Shown here in pieces: positions 1-10,435 of a DNA stretch of 64,000 nt (its first letter is position 1; the number at the start of each line of letters is the position of its first letter). The position numbers and the translations under genes were made by a program. This stretch comes from Henricia sp. BOLD:AAB3569 (lineage: Eukaryota; Echinodermata; Asteroidea; Spinulosida; Echinasteridae). A model generated the notes under the pieces. That model was not told the origin of the DNA. It searched no databases and saw nothing but the letters and a program-made list of their open reading frames with translations. The stretch lies in NCBI GenBank assembly GCA_037783545.1, contig JBBELK010000096.1:3162001-3226000 (forward strand), in the 5' to 3' direction.

Positions 1-270
1 CTGTTTGGAGCATGCAAAATTTGAAGTTCGTCGGAAAATTTCTTGACTTCCAAATTTGCCGACGTTTGGACCACACTTTGACCAAATTCCGGTCCCAAAC
101 AAGACTGAGCATGCGCACGAGTGATCAGGAGTACACGGACAGCCACGGTCTGCAGAGCAGGCAGGAAGCCCAAGCCCAGTTTTCCCTAAACTCTGAAATT
201 TCTCGGCCATTTCCCGGCGAAAGTCTGTCAATTTTTTCAGGACAAGTGCGGAATATAGACTGTTTGGAGC

Positions 271-528
271 ATGCAAAATTTGAAGTTCGTCGGAAAATTT
301 CTTGACTTCCAAATTTTCCGACGTTTGGACCACACTTTGACCAAATTCCCGTCCCAAACAAGACTGAGCATGCGCACGAGTGATCAGGAGTACACGGACA
401 GCCACGGTCTGCAGAGCAGGCAAGAAGCCCGAGCCCAGTTTTCCCTAAACTCTGAAATTTCTCGGCCATTTCCCGGCGAAAGTCTGTCAATTTTTCAGGA
501 CAAGTGCGGAATATAGACTGTTTGGAGC
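271..528. repeat. Representative satellite monomer (258 bp)
   Basis: A typical intact unit chosen as reference. In order it contains an A/T-rich first fifth with three AAATTT-type tracts and the inverted repeat (unit positions 18-53), the variable CACTTTGAC and CCCGTCC sites (60-83), the GAGCATGCGCACGAGTGATCA segment (97-116), GTCTGCAG (137-144), the transposon target GCAGGAAGC (150-158), a second AAATTT tract near 185-190, CATTTCCCGGCG (198-208), and a T-run before CAGG (221-229). The most frequent variant positions are 18 (C/T), 47 (G/T), 60 (C/G), 67 (T/A), 80 (C/G), 121 (T/C/A), 151 (C/A), 161 (G/A), 163 (G/C), 166 (C/G), 177 (A/G) and 225 (T/G). This copy has the TTTTCCGAC variant that makes the dyad perfect. 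Confidence 0.95.
288..323. other. 13-bp inverted repeat with 10-nt spacer (one per monomer)
   Basis: Left arm CGTCGGAAAATTT at 288-300, spacer CTTGACTTCC at 301-310, right arm AAATTTTCCGACG at 311-323. The arms are exact reverse complements in this unit. In most units the right arm reads AAATTTGCCGACG, giving 12 of 13 matches, and where position 18 is T the outer pair is lost. The motif can form a stem-loop or cruciform, or be a two-fold protein-binding site. It recurs in the array every 258 bp. No function can be proved from the sequence. Confidence 0.85.
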
Positions 529-2854
529 ATGCAAAATTTGAAGTTTGTCGGAAAATTTGTTGACTTCCAAATTTGCCGACGTTTGGACCACACTTTGACC
601 AAATTCCCGTCCCAAACAAGACTGAGCATGCGCACGAGTGATCAGGAGTACACGGACAGCCACGGTCTGCAGAGCAGGCAGGAAGCCCGAGCCCAGTTTT
701 CCCTAAACTCTGAAATTTCTCGGCCATTTCGCGGCGAAAGTCTGTCAATTTTTCAGGACAAGTGCGGAATATAGACTGTTTGGAGCATGCAAAATTTGAA
801 GTTCGTCGGAAAATTTCTTGACTTCCAAATTTGCCGACGTTTGGACCACACTTTGACCAAATTCCGGTCCCAAACAAGACTGAGCATGCGCACGAGTGAT
901 CAGGAGTACACGGACAGCCACGGTCTGCAGAGCAGGCAGGAAGCCCAAGCCCAGTTTTCCCTAAACTCTGAAATTTCTCGGCCATTTCCCGGCGAAAGTC
1001 TGTCAATTTTTTCAGGACAAGTGCGGAATATAGACTGTTTGGAGCATGCAAAATTTGAAGTTCGTCGGAAAATTTATTGACTTCCAAATTTTCCGACGTT
1101 TGGACCACACTTTGACCAAATTCCCGTCCCAAACAAGACTGAGCATGCGCACGAGTGATCAGGAGTACACGGACAGCCACGGTCTGCAGAGCAGGCAGGA
1201 AGCCCGAGCCCAGTTTTCCCTAAACTCTGAAATTTCTCGGCCATTTCCCGGCGAAAGTCTGTCAATTTTTCAGGACAAGTGCGGAATATAGACTGTTTGG
1301 AGCATGCAAAATTTGAATTTTGTTGGAAAATTTCTTGACTTCCAAATTTGCGGACGTTTGGACCACACTTTGACCAAATTCCCGTCCCAAACAAGACTGA
1401 GCATGCGCACGAGTGATCAGGAGTACACGGACAGCCACGGTCTGCAGAGCAGGCAGGAAGCCCGAGCCCAGTTTTCCCTGAACTCTGAAATATCTCGACC
1501 ATTTCCCGGCGAAAGTCTGTCAATTTTTCAGGACAAGTGCGGAATATAGACTGTTTGGAGCATGCAAAATTTGAAGTTCGTCGGAAAATTTCTTGACTTC
1601 CAAATTTGCCGACGTTTGGACCACACTTTGACCAAATTCCAGTCCCAAACAAGACTGAGCATGCGCACGAGTGATCAGGAGTACACGGACAGCCACGGTC
1701 TGCAGAGCAGGCAGGAAGCCCGAGCCCAGTTTTCCCTGAACTCTGAAATTTCTCGGCCATTTCCCGGCGAAAGTCTGTCAATTTGTTCAGGACAAGTGCG
1801 GAATATAGACTGTTTGGAGCATGCAAAATTTGAAGTTCGTCGGAAAATTTCTTGACTTCCAAATTTGCCGACGTTTGGACCACACTTTGACCAAATTCCG
1901 GTCCCAAACAAGACTGAGCATGCGCACGAGTGATCAGGAGTACACGGACAGCCACGGTCTGCAGAGCAGGCAGGAAGCCCAAGCCCAGTTTTCCCTAAAC
2001 TCTGAAATTTCTCGGCCATTTCCCGGCGAAAGTCTGTCAATTTTTTCAGGACAAGTGCGGAATATAGACTGTTTGGAGCATGCAAAATTTGAAGTTCGTC
2101 GGAAAATTTATTGACTTCCAAATTTTCCGACGTTTGGACCACACTTTGACCAAATTCCCGTCCCAAACAAGACTGAGCATGCGCACGAGTGATCAGGAGT
2201 ACACGGACAGCCACGGTCTGCAGAGCAGGCAGGAAGCCCGAGCCCAGTTTTCCCTAAACTCTGAAATTTCTCGGCCATTTCCCGGCGAAAGTCTGTCAAT
2301 TTTTCAGGACAAGTGCGGAATATAGACTGTTTGGAGCATGCAAAATTTGAATTTTGTCGGAACATTTCTTGACTTCCAAATTTGCCGACGTTTGGACCAC
2401 ACTTTGACCAAATTCCCGTCCCAAACAAGACTGAGCATGCGCACGAGTGATCAGGAGTACACGGACAGCCACGGTCTGCAGAGCAGGCAGGAAGCCCGAG
2501 CGCAGTTTTCCCTGAACTCTGAAATATCTCGACCATTTCCCGGCGAAAGTCTGTCAATTTTTCAGGACAAGTGCGGAATATAGACTGTTTGGAGCATGCA
2601 AAATTTGAAGTTCGTCGGAAAATTTCTTGACTTCCAAATTTGCCGACGTTTGGACCACACTTTGACCAAATTCCGGTCCCAAACAAGACTGAGCATGCGC
2701 ACGAGTGATCAGGAGTACACGGACAGCCACGGTCTGCAGAGCAGGCAGGAAGCCCAAGCCCAGTTTTCCCTAAACTCTGAAATTTCTCGGCCATTTCCCG
2801 GCGAAAGTCTGTCATTTTTTTCAGGACAAGTGCGGAATATAGACTGTTTGGAGC

Positions 2855-3628
2855 ATGCAAAATTTGAAGTTCGTCGGAAAATTTCTTGACTTCCAAATTT
2901 GCCGACGTTTGGACCACACTTTGACCAAATTCCCGTCCCAAACAAGACTGAGCATGCGCACGAGTGATCAGGAGTACACGGACAGCCACGGTCTGCAGAG
3001 CAGGCAGGAAGCCCGAGCCCAGTTTTCCCTGAACTCTGAAATATCTCGACCATTTCCCGGCGAAAGTCTGTCAATTTTTCAGGACAAGTGCGGAATATAG
3101 ACTGTTTGGAGCATGCAAAATTTGAAGTTCGTCGGAAAATGTCTTGACTTCCAAATTTGCCGACGTTTGGACCACACTTTGACCAGATTCCCGTCCCAAA
3201 CAAGACTGAGCATGCGCACGAGTGATCAGGAGTACACGGACAGCCACGGTCTGCAGAGCAGGCAGGAAGCCCAAGCCCAGTTTTCCCTGAACTCTGAAAT
3301 ATCTCGGCCATTTCCCGGCGAAAGTCTGTCAATTTTTCAGGACAAGTGCGGAATATAGACTGTTTGGAGCATGCAAAATTTGAAGTTCGTCGGAAAATTT
3401 CTTGACTTCCAAATTTGTCGACGTTTGGACCACACTTTGACCAAATTCCGGTCCCAAACAAGACTGAGCATGCGCACGAGTGATCAGGAGTACACGGACA
3501 GCCACGGTCTGCAGAGCAAGCAGGAAGCCCAAGCCCAGTTTTCCCTAAACTCTGAAATTTCTCGGCCATTTCCCGGCGAAAGTCTGTCAATTTTTCAGGA
3601 CAAGTGCGGAATATAGACTGTTTGGAGC
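2855..3628. repeat. Three transitional satellite monomers
   Basis: Units at 2855, 3113 and 3371. The first keeps the CTGAAC and ATATCTCGACC variants of the preceding four-monomer zone. The second has AAATGTCTTGAC, GACCAGATTC and CCCAAGCCC. The third has TTGTCGACG and GCAAGCAGG. They bridge the four-monomer zone on the left and the dimer on the right. Nothing other than satellite is present. Confidence 0.8.
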
Positions 3629-4660
3629 ATGCAAAATTTGAAGTTTGTCGGACAATTTCTTGACTTCCAAATTTTCCGACGTTTGGACCACACTATGACC
3701 AAATTCCCGTCCCAAACAAGACTGAGCATGCGCACGAGTGATCAGGAGTACACGGACAGCCACGGTCTGCAGAGCAGGCAAGAAGCCCGAGCCCAGTTTT
3801 CCCTAAACTCTGAAATTTCTCGGCCATTTCCCGGCGAAAGTCTGTCAATTTTTCAGGACAAGTGCGGAATATAGACTGTTTGGAGCATGCAAAATTTGAA
3901 GTTTGTCGGAAAATTTGTTGACTTCCAAATTTGCCGACGTTTGGACCACACTTTGACCAAATTCCCGTCCCAAACAAGACTGAGCATGCGCACGAGTGAT
4001 CAGGAGTACACGGACAGCCACGGTCTGCAGAGCAGGCAGGAAGCCCGAGCCCAGTTTTCCCTAAACTCTGAAATTTCTCGGGCATTTCCCGGCGAAAGTC
4101 TGTCAATTTTTCAGGACAAGTGCGGAATATAGACTGTTTGGAGCATGCAAAATTTGAAGTTTGTCGGACAATTTCTTGACTTCCAAATTTTCCGACGTTT
4201 GGACCACACTATGACCAAATTCCCGTCCCAAACAAGACTGAGCATGCGCACGAGTGATCAGGAGTACACGGACAGCCACGGTCTGCAGAGCAGGCAAGAA
4301 GCCCGAGCCCAGTTTTCCCTAAACTCTGAAATTTCTCGGCCATTTCCCGGCGAAAGTCTGTCAATTTTTCAGGACAAGTGCGGAATATAGACTGTTTGGA
4401 GCATGCAAAATTTGAAGTTTGTCGGAAAATTTGTTGACTTCCAAATTTGCCGACGTTTGGACCACACTTTGACCAAATTCCCGTCCCAAACAAGACTGAG
4501 CATGCGCACGAGTGATCAGGAGTACACGGACAGCCACGGTCTGCAGAGCAGGCAGGAAGCCCGAGCCCAGTTTTCCCTAAACTCTGAAATTTCTCGGGCA
4601 TTTCCCGGCGAAAGTCTGTCAATTTTTCAGGACAAGTGCGGAATATAGACTGTTTGGAGC
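3629..4660. repeat. Dimeric higher-order repeat, 516 bp x 2
   Basis: Units 3629 and 3887 are repeated by 4145 and 4403 with no difference that I could see. The first member has GTCGGACAATTTC, TTTTCCGAC, CACTATGAC and CAAGAAGCCC. The second has AATTTGTTGAC and TCGGGCATTTCC. CACTATGAC introduces a stop into the long reverse-strand frame, and that stop was copied with the dimer. Such a perfect dimer implies a very recent duplication, or an assembly duplication. Confidence 0.85.
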
Positions 4661-7600
4661 ATGCAAAATTTGAAGTTTGTCGGAAAATTTCTTGACTTCC
4701 AAATTTGCCGACGTTTGGACCACACTTTGACCAAATTCCCGTCCCAAACAAGACTGATCATGCGCACGAGTGATCAGGAGTACACGGACAGCCACGGTCT
4801 GCAGAGCAGGCAGGAAGCCCGAGCCCAGTTTTCCCTAAACTCTGAAATTTCTCGGCCATTTCCCGGCGAAAGTCTGTCAATTTTTCAGGACAAGTGCGGA
4901 ATATAGACTGTTTGGAGCATGCAAAATTTGAAGTTCGTCGGAAAATTTCTTGACTTCCAAATTTGCCGACGTTTGGACCACACTTTGACCAAATTCCCGT
5001 CCCAAACAAGACTGAGCATGCGCACGAGTGATCAGGAGTACACGGACAGCCACGGTCTGCAGAGCAGGAAGGAAGCCCGAGCCCAGTTTTCCCTAAACTC
5101 TGAAATTTCTCGGCCATTTCCCGGCGAAAGTCTGTCAATTTTGCAGGACAAGTGCGGAATATAGACTGTTTGGAGCATGCAAAATTTGAAGTTTGTCGGA
5201 AAATTTCTTGACTTCCAAATTTGCCGACGTTTGGACCACACTTTGACCAAATTCCCGTCCCAAACAAGACTGAGCATGCGCACGAGTGATCAGGAGCACA
5301 CGGACAGCCACGGTCTGCAGAGCAGGCAGGAAGCCCGACCCCAGTTTTCCCTAAACTCTGAAATTTCTCGGCCATTTCCCGGCGAAAGTCTGTCAATTTT
5401 TCAGGACAAGTGCGGAATATAGACTGTTTGGAGCATGCAAAATTTGAAGTTCGTCGGAAAATTTCTTGACTTCCAAATTTGCCGACGTTTGGACGACACT
5501 TTGACCAAATTCCGGTCCCAAACAAGACTGAGCATGCGCACGAGTGATCAGGAGTACACGGACAGCCACGGTCTGCAGAGCAGGCAGGAAGCCCAAGCCC
5601 AGTTTTCCCTAAACTCTGAAATTTCTCGGCCATTTCCCGGCGAAAGTCTGTCAATTTTTCAGGACAAGTGCGGAATATAGACTGTTTGGAGCATGCAAAA
5701 TTTGAAGTTCGTCGGAAAATTTCTTGACTTCCAAATTTGCCGACGTTTGGACCACACTTTGACCAAATTCCCGTCCCAAACAAGACTGAGCATGCGCACG
5801 AGTGATCAGGAGTACACGGACAGCCACGGTCTGCAGAGCAGGAAGGAAGCCCGAGCCCAGTTTTCCCTAAACTCTGAAATTTCTCGGCCATTTCCCGGCG
5901 AAAGTCTGTCAATTTTGCAGGACAAGTGCGGAATATAGACTGTTTGGAGCATGCAAAATTTGAAGTTTGTCGGAAAATTTCTTGACTTCCAAATTTGCCG
6001 ACGTTTGGACCACACTTTGACCAAATTCCCGTCCCAAACAAGACTGATCATGCGCACGAGTGATCAGGAGTACACGGACAGCCACGGTCTGCAGAGCAGG
6101 CAGGAAGCCCGAGCCCAGTTTTCCCTAAACTCTGAAATTTCTCGGCCATTTCCCGGCGAAAGTCTGTCAATTTTGCAGGACAAGTGCGGAATATATACTG
6201 TTTGGAGCATGCAAAATTTGAAGTTTGTCGGAAAATTTCTTGACTTCCAAATTTGCCGACGTTTGGACCACACTTTGACCAAATTCCCGTCCCAAACAAG
6301 ACTGAGCATGCGCACGAGTGATCAGGAGCACACGGACAGCCACGGTCTGCAGAGCAGGCAGGAAGCCCGACCCCAGTTTTCCCTAAACTCTGAAATTTCT
6401 CGGCCATTTCCCGGCGAAAGTCTGTCAATTTTTCAGGACAAGTGCGGAATATAGACTGTTTGGAGCATGCAAAATTTGAAGTTCGTCGGAAAATTTCTTG
6501 ACTTCCAAATTTGCCGACGTTTGGACCACACTTTGACCAAATTCCGGTCCCAAACAAGACTGAGCATGCGCACGAGTGATCAGGAGTACACGGACAGCCA
6601 CGGTCTGCAGAGCAGGCAGGAAGCCCAAGCCCAGTTTTCCCTAAACTCTGAAATTTCTCGGCCATTTCCCGGCGAAAGTCTGTCAATTTTTCAGGACAAG
6701 TGCGGAATATAGACTGTTTGGAGCATGCAAAATTTGAAGTTTGTCGGAAAATTTCTTGACTTCCAAATTTGCCGACGTTTGGACCACACTTTGACCAAAT
6801 TCCCGTCCCAAACAAGACTGAGCATGCGCACGAGTGATCAGGAGCACACGGACAGCCACGGTCTGCAGAGCAGGCAGGAAGCCCGACCCCAGTTTTCCCT
6901 AAACTCTGAAATTTCTCGGCCATTTCCCGGCGAAAGTCTGTCAATTTTTCAGGACAAGTGCGGAATATAGACTGTTTGGAGCATGCAAAATTTGAAGTTC
7001 GTCGGAAAATGTCTTGACTTCCAAATTTGCCGACGTTTGGACCACACTTTGACCAAATTCCGGTCCCAAACAAGACTGAGCATGCGCACGAGTGATCAGG
7101 AGTACACGGACAGCCACGGTCTGCAGAGCAGGCAGGAAGCCCAAGCCCAGTTTTCCCTAAACTCTGAAATTTCTCGGCCATTTCCCGGCGAAAGTCTGTC
7201 AATTTTTCAGGACAAGTGCGGAATATAGACTGTTTGGAGCATGCAAAATTTGAAGTTCGTCGGAAAATTTCTTGACTTCCAAATTTGCCGACGTTTGGAC
7301 GACACTTTGACCAAATTCCGGTCCCAAACAAGACTGAGCATGCGCACGAGTGATCAGGAGTACACGGACAGCCACGGTCTGCAGAGCAGGCAGGAAGCCC
7401 AAGCCCAGTTTTCCCTAAACTCTGAAATTTCTCGGCCATTTCCCGGCGAAAGTCTGTCAATTTTGCAGGACAAGTGCGGAATATAGACTGTTTGGAGCAT
7501 GCAAAATTTGAAGTTTGTCGGAAAATTTCTTGACTTCCAAATTTTCCGACGTTTGGACCACACTTTGACCAAATTCCCGTCCCAAACAAGACTGAGCATG

Positions 7601-9562
7601 CGCACGAGTGATCAGGAGCACACGGACAGCCACGGTCTGCAGAGCAGGCAGGAAGCCCGACCCCAGTTTTCCCTAAACTCTGAAATTTCTCGGCCATTTC
7701 CCGGCGAAAGTCTGTCAATTTTTCAGGACAAGTGCGGAATATAGACTGTTTGGAGCATGCAAAATTTGAAGTTCGTCGGAAAATTTCTTGAATTCCAAAT
7801 TTGCCGACGTTTGGACCACACTTTGACCAAATTCCGGTCCCAAACAAGACTGAGCATGCGCACGAGTGATCAGGAGTACACGGACAGCCACGGTCTGCAG
7901 AGCAGGCAGGAAGCCCAAGCCCAGTTTTCCCTAAACTCTGAAATTTCTCGGCCATTTCCCGGCGAAAGTCTGTCAATTTTTCAGGACAAGTGCGGAATAT
8001 AGACTGTTTGGAGCATGCAAAATTTGAAGTTCGTCGGAAAATTTCTTGACTTCCAAATTTGCCGACGTTTGGACGACACTTTGACCAAATTCCGGTCCCA
8101 AACAAGACTGAGCATGCGCACGAGTGATCAGGAGTACACGGACAGCCACGGTCTGCAGAGCAGGCAGGAAGCCCAAGCCCAGTTTTCCCTAAACTCTGAA
8201 ATTTCTCGGCCATTTCCCGGCGAAAGTCTGTCAATTTTTCAGGACAAGTGCGGAATATAGACTGTTTGGAGCATGCAAAATTTGAAGTTTGTCTGAAAAT
8301 TTCTTGACTTCCAAATTTGCCGACGTTTGGACCACACTTTGACCAAATTCCCGTCCCAAACAAGACTGAGCATGCGTACGAGTGATCAGGAGTACACGGA
8401 CAGCCACGGTCTGCAGAGCAGGCAGGAAGCCCGAGCCCAGTTTTCCCTAAACTCTGAAATTTCTCGGCCATTTCCCGGCGAAAGTCTGTCAATTTTTCAG
8501 GACAAGTGCGGAATATAGACTGTTTGGAGCATGCAAAATTTGAAGTTCGTCGGAAAATTTCTTGACTTCCAAATTTGCCGACGTTTGGACCACACTTTGA
8601 CCAAATTCCCGTCCCAAACAAGACTGAGCATGCGCACGAGTGATCAGGAGTACACGGACAGCCACGGTCTGCAGAGCAGGAAGGAAGCCCGAGCCCAGTT
8701 TTCCCTAAACTCTGAAATTTCTCGGGCATTTCCCGGCGAAAGTCTGTCAATTTTTCAGGACAAGTGCGGAATATAGACTGTTTGGAGCATGCAAAATTTG
8801 AAGTTTGTCGGAAAATTTCTTGACTTCCAAATTTTCCGACGTTTGGACCACACTTTGACCAAATTCCCGTCCCAAACAAGACTGAGCATGCGCACGAGTG
8901 ATCAGGAGTACACGGACAGCCACGGTCTGCAGAGCAGGCAGGAAGCCCAAGCCCAGTTTTCCCTAAACTCTGAAATTTCTCGGCCATTTCCCGGCGAAAG
9001 TCTGTCAATTTTTCAGGACAAGTGCGGAATATAGACTGTTTGGAGCATGCAAAATTTGAAGTTCGTCGGAAAATTTCTTGACTTCCAAATTTGCCGACGT
9101 TTGGACCACACTTTGACCAAATTCCCGTCCCAAACAAGACTGAGCATGCGCACGAGTGATCAGGAGTACACGGACAGCCACGGTCTGCAGAGCAGGAAGG
9201 AAGCCCGAGCCCAGTTTTCCCTAAACTCTGAAATTTCTCGGCCATTTCCCGGCGAAAGTCTGTCAATTTTGCAGGACAAGTGCGGAATATAGACTGTTTG
9301 GAGCATGCAAAATTTGAAGTTTGTCGGAAAATTTCTTGACTTCCAAATTTGCCGACGTTTGGACCACACTTTGACCAAATTCCCGTCCCAAACAAGACTG
9401 AGCATGCGCACGAGTGATCATGAGCACACGGACAGCCACGGTCTGCAGAGCAGGCAGGAAGCCCGACCCCAGTTTTCCCTAAACTCTGAAATTTATCGGC
9501 CATTTTCCGGCGAAAGTCTGTCAATTTTTCAGGACAAGTGCGGAATATAGACTGTTTGGAGC
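4661..9562. repeat. Satellite zone, 19 monomers of exactly 258 bp
   Basis: Nineteen units with no length change. Several types are interleaved: an AAGGAAG plus TTTGCAGG type (4919, 5693, 9047), a GAGCACACGG plus GACCCCAG type (5177, 6209, 6725, 7499), a CCGGTCC plus CCCAAGCCC type (6467, 7757), and a GACGACAC type (5435, 7241, 8015). A GATCATGCG variant at 4661 recurs at 5951, five units on. No single strict higher-order period is evident. The unit at 8273 has GTCTGAAAAT and GCGTACG, which recur at 10436. Confidence 0.8.
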
Positions 9563-9798
9563 ATGCAAAATTTGAAGTTCGTCGGAAAATTTCTTGACTT
9601 CCAAATTTGCCGACGTTTTGACCACACTTTGACCAAATTCCGGTCCCAAACAAGACTGAGCATGCGCACGAGTGATCAGGAGTACACGGACAGCCACGGT
9701 CTGCAGAGCAGGCAGGAAGCCCGAGCCCAGTTTTCCCTAAACTCTGAAATTTCTCGGCCATTTCCCGGCGAAAGTCTGTCAATTTTTTAGGACAAGTG

Positions 9799-9882
9799 CG
9801 GAATATAGACTGTTTGGAGCATGCAAAATTTGAAGTTCGTCGGAATATAGACTGTTTGGAGCATGCAAAATTTGAAGTTCGT
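9799..9882. repeat. 42-bp tandem duplication inside a monomer
   Basis: Two adjacent 42-bp copies, 9799-9840 and 9841-9882, covering the end of one unit and the first 20 bases of the next. The exact breakpoint is ambiguous because CGGA occurs on both sides (CGGAATAT at unit position 237 and CGGAAAAT at position 21). Short homology of this kind suggests slippage or unequal exchange at CGGA. Confidence 0.9.
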
Positions 9883-10167
9883 CGGAAAATGTCTTGACTT
9901 CCAAATTTGCCGACGTTTGGACCACACTTTGACCAAATTCCCGTCCCAAACAAGACTGAGCATGCGCACGAGTGATCAGGAGTACACGGACAGCCACGGT
10001 CTGCAGAGCAGGCAGGAAGCCCGAGCCCAGTTTTCCCTAAACTCTGAAATTTCTCGGCCATTTCCCGGCGAAAGTCTGTCAATTTTTCAGGACAAGTGCG
10101 GAATATAGACTGTTTGGAGCATGCAAAATTTGAAGTTCGTCGGAAAATTTCTTGACTTCCAAATTTG

Positions 10168-10281
10168 CCGACGTTTGGACCACACTTTGACCAAATTCCC
10201 GTCCCAAACAAGACTGAGCATGCGCCGACGTTTGGACGACACTTTGACCAAATTCCGGTCCCAAACAAGACTGAGCATGCG
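10168..10281. repeat. 57-bp duplication joining two monomer types
   Basis: Unit positions 48-104 occur twice, at 10168-10224 and 10225-10281. The copies differ at two diagnostic sites: the first has GACCAC and CCCGTCC, the second GACGAC and CCGGTCC. They therefore come from two different monomer types, which indicates unequal recombination between non-identical units rather than simple local slippage. Confidence 0.88.
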
Positions 10282-10435
10282 CACGAGTGATCAGGAGTAC
10301 ACGGACAGCCACGGTCTGCAGAGCAGGCAGGAAGCCCAAGCCCAGTTTTCCCTAAACTCTGAAATTTCTCGGCCATTTCCCGGCGAAAGTCTGTCAATTT
10401 TTCAGGACAAGTGCGGAATATAGACTGTTTGGAGC

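Larger units (their letters stand above)
1..2854. repeat. Four-monomer higher-order repeat, about 1034 bp
   Basis: Units starting at 787, 1046, 1304 and 1562 are matched by those at 1821, 2080, 2338 and 2596, each 1034 bp away. Diagnostic features are the 259-bp unit with CCGGTCC and CCCAAGCCC (12, 787, 1821), the TTATTGAC plus TTTTCCGAC unit (1046, 2080), and the GAATTTTGT unit with CTGAAC and ATATCTCGACC (1304, 2338). The fourth member is more diverged (1562 has CCAGTCC, 2596 has CCGGTCC). The pair at 12 and 271 looks like an earlier, incomplete copy of the same order. Confidence 0.8.
9563..10435. repeat. Irregular satellite stretch with two partial-unit duplications
   Basis: Three units whose lengths are 300, 258 and 315 bp instead of 258. 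The first carries an extra 42 bp and the third an extra 57 bp, each being an internal tandem copy of part of a monomer. These are the largest length irregularities of the satellite outside the transposons. Both lengths are multiples of three, so the reverse-strand open frame continues through them. Confidence 0.9.

Noticed and set aside
12-305. Forward open frames of 81-97 codons, one per unit (beginning MQNLKFVGKF), as small genes
   Set aside because: They recur in every unit by construction, end at the TAG in AATATAGAC, and common variants (P/R, H/D, Q/K, R/Q, A/P) mostly change the residue. Where TAG is lost (for example near 6195, 36110, 37912, 58556) two units simply fuse. No sign of coding constraint.
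288-323. The AAAATTT...TTTTCC dyad as a bacterial-type terminator
   Set aside because: The stem is A/T-rich in its inner half, there is no trailing T-run, and the context is a eukaryotic satellite.
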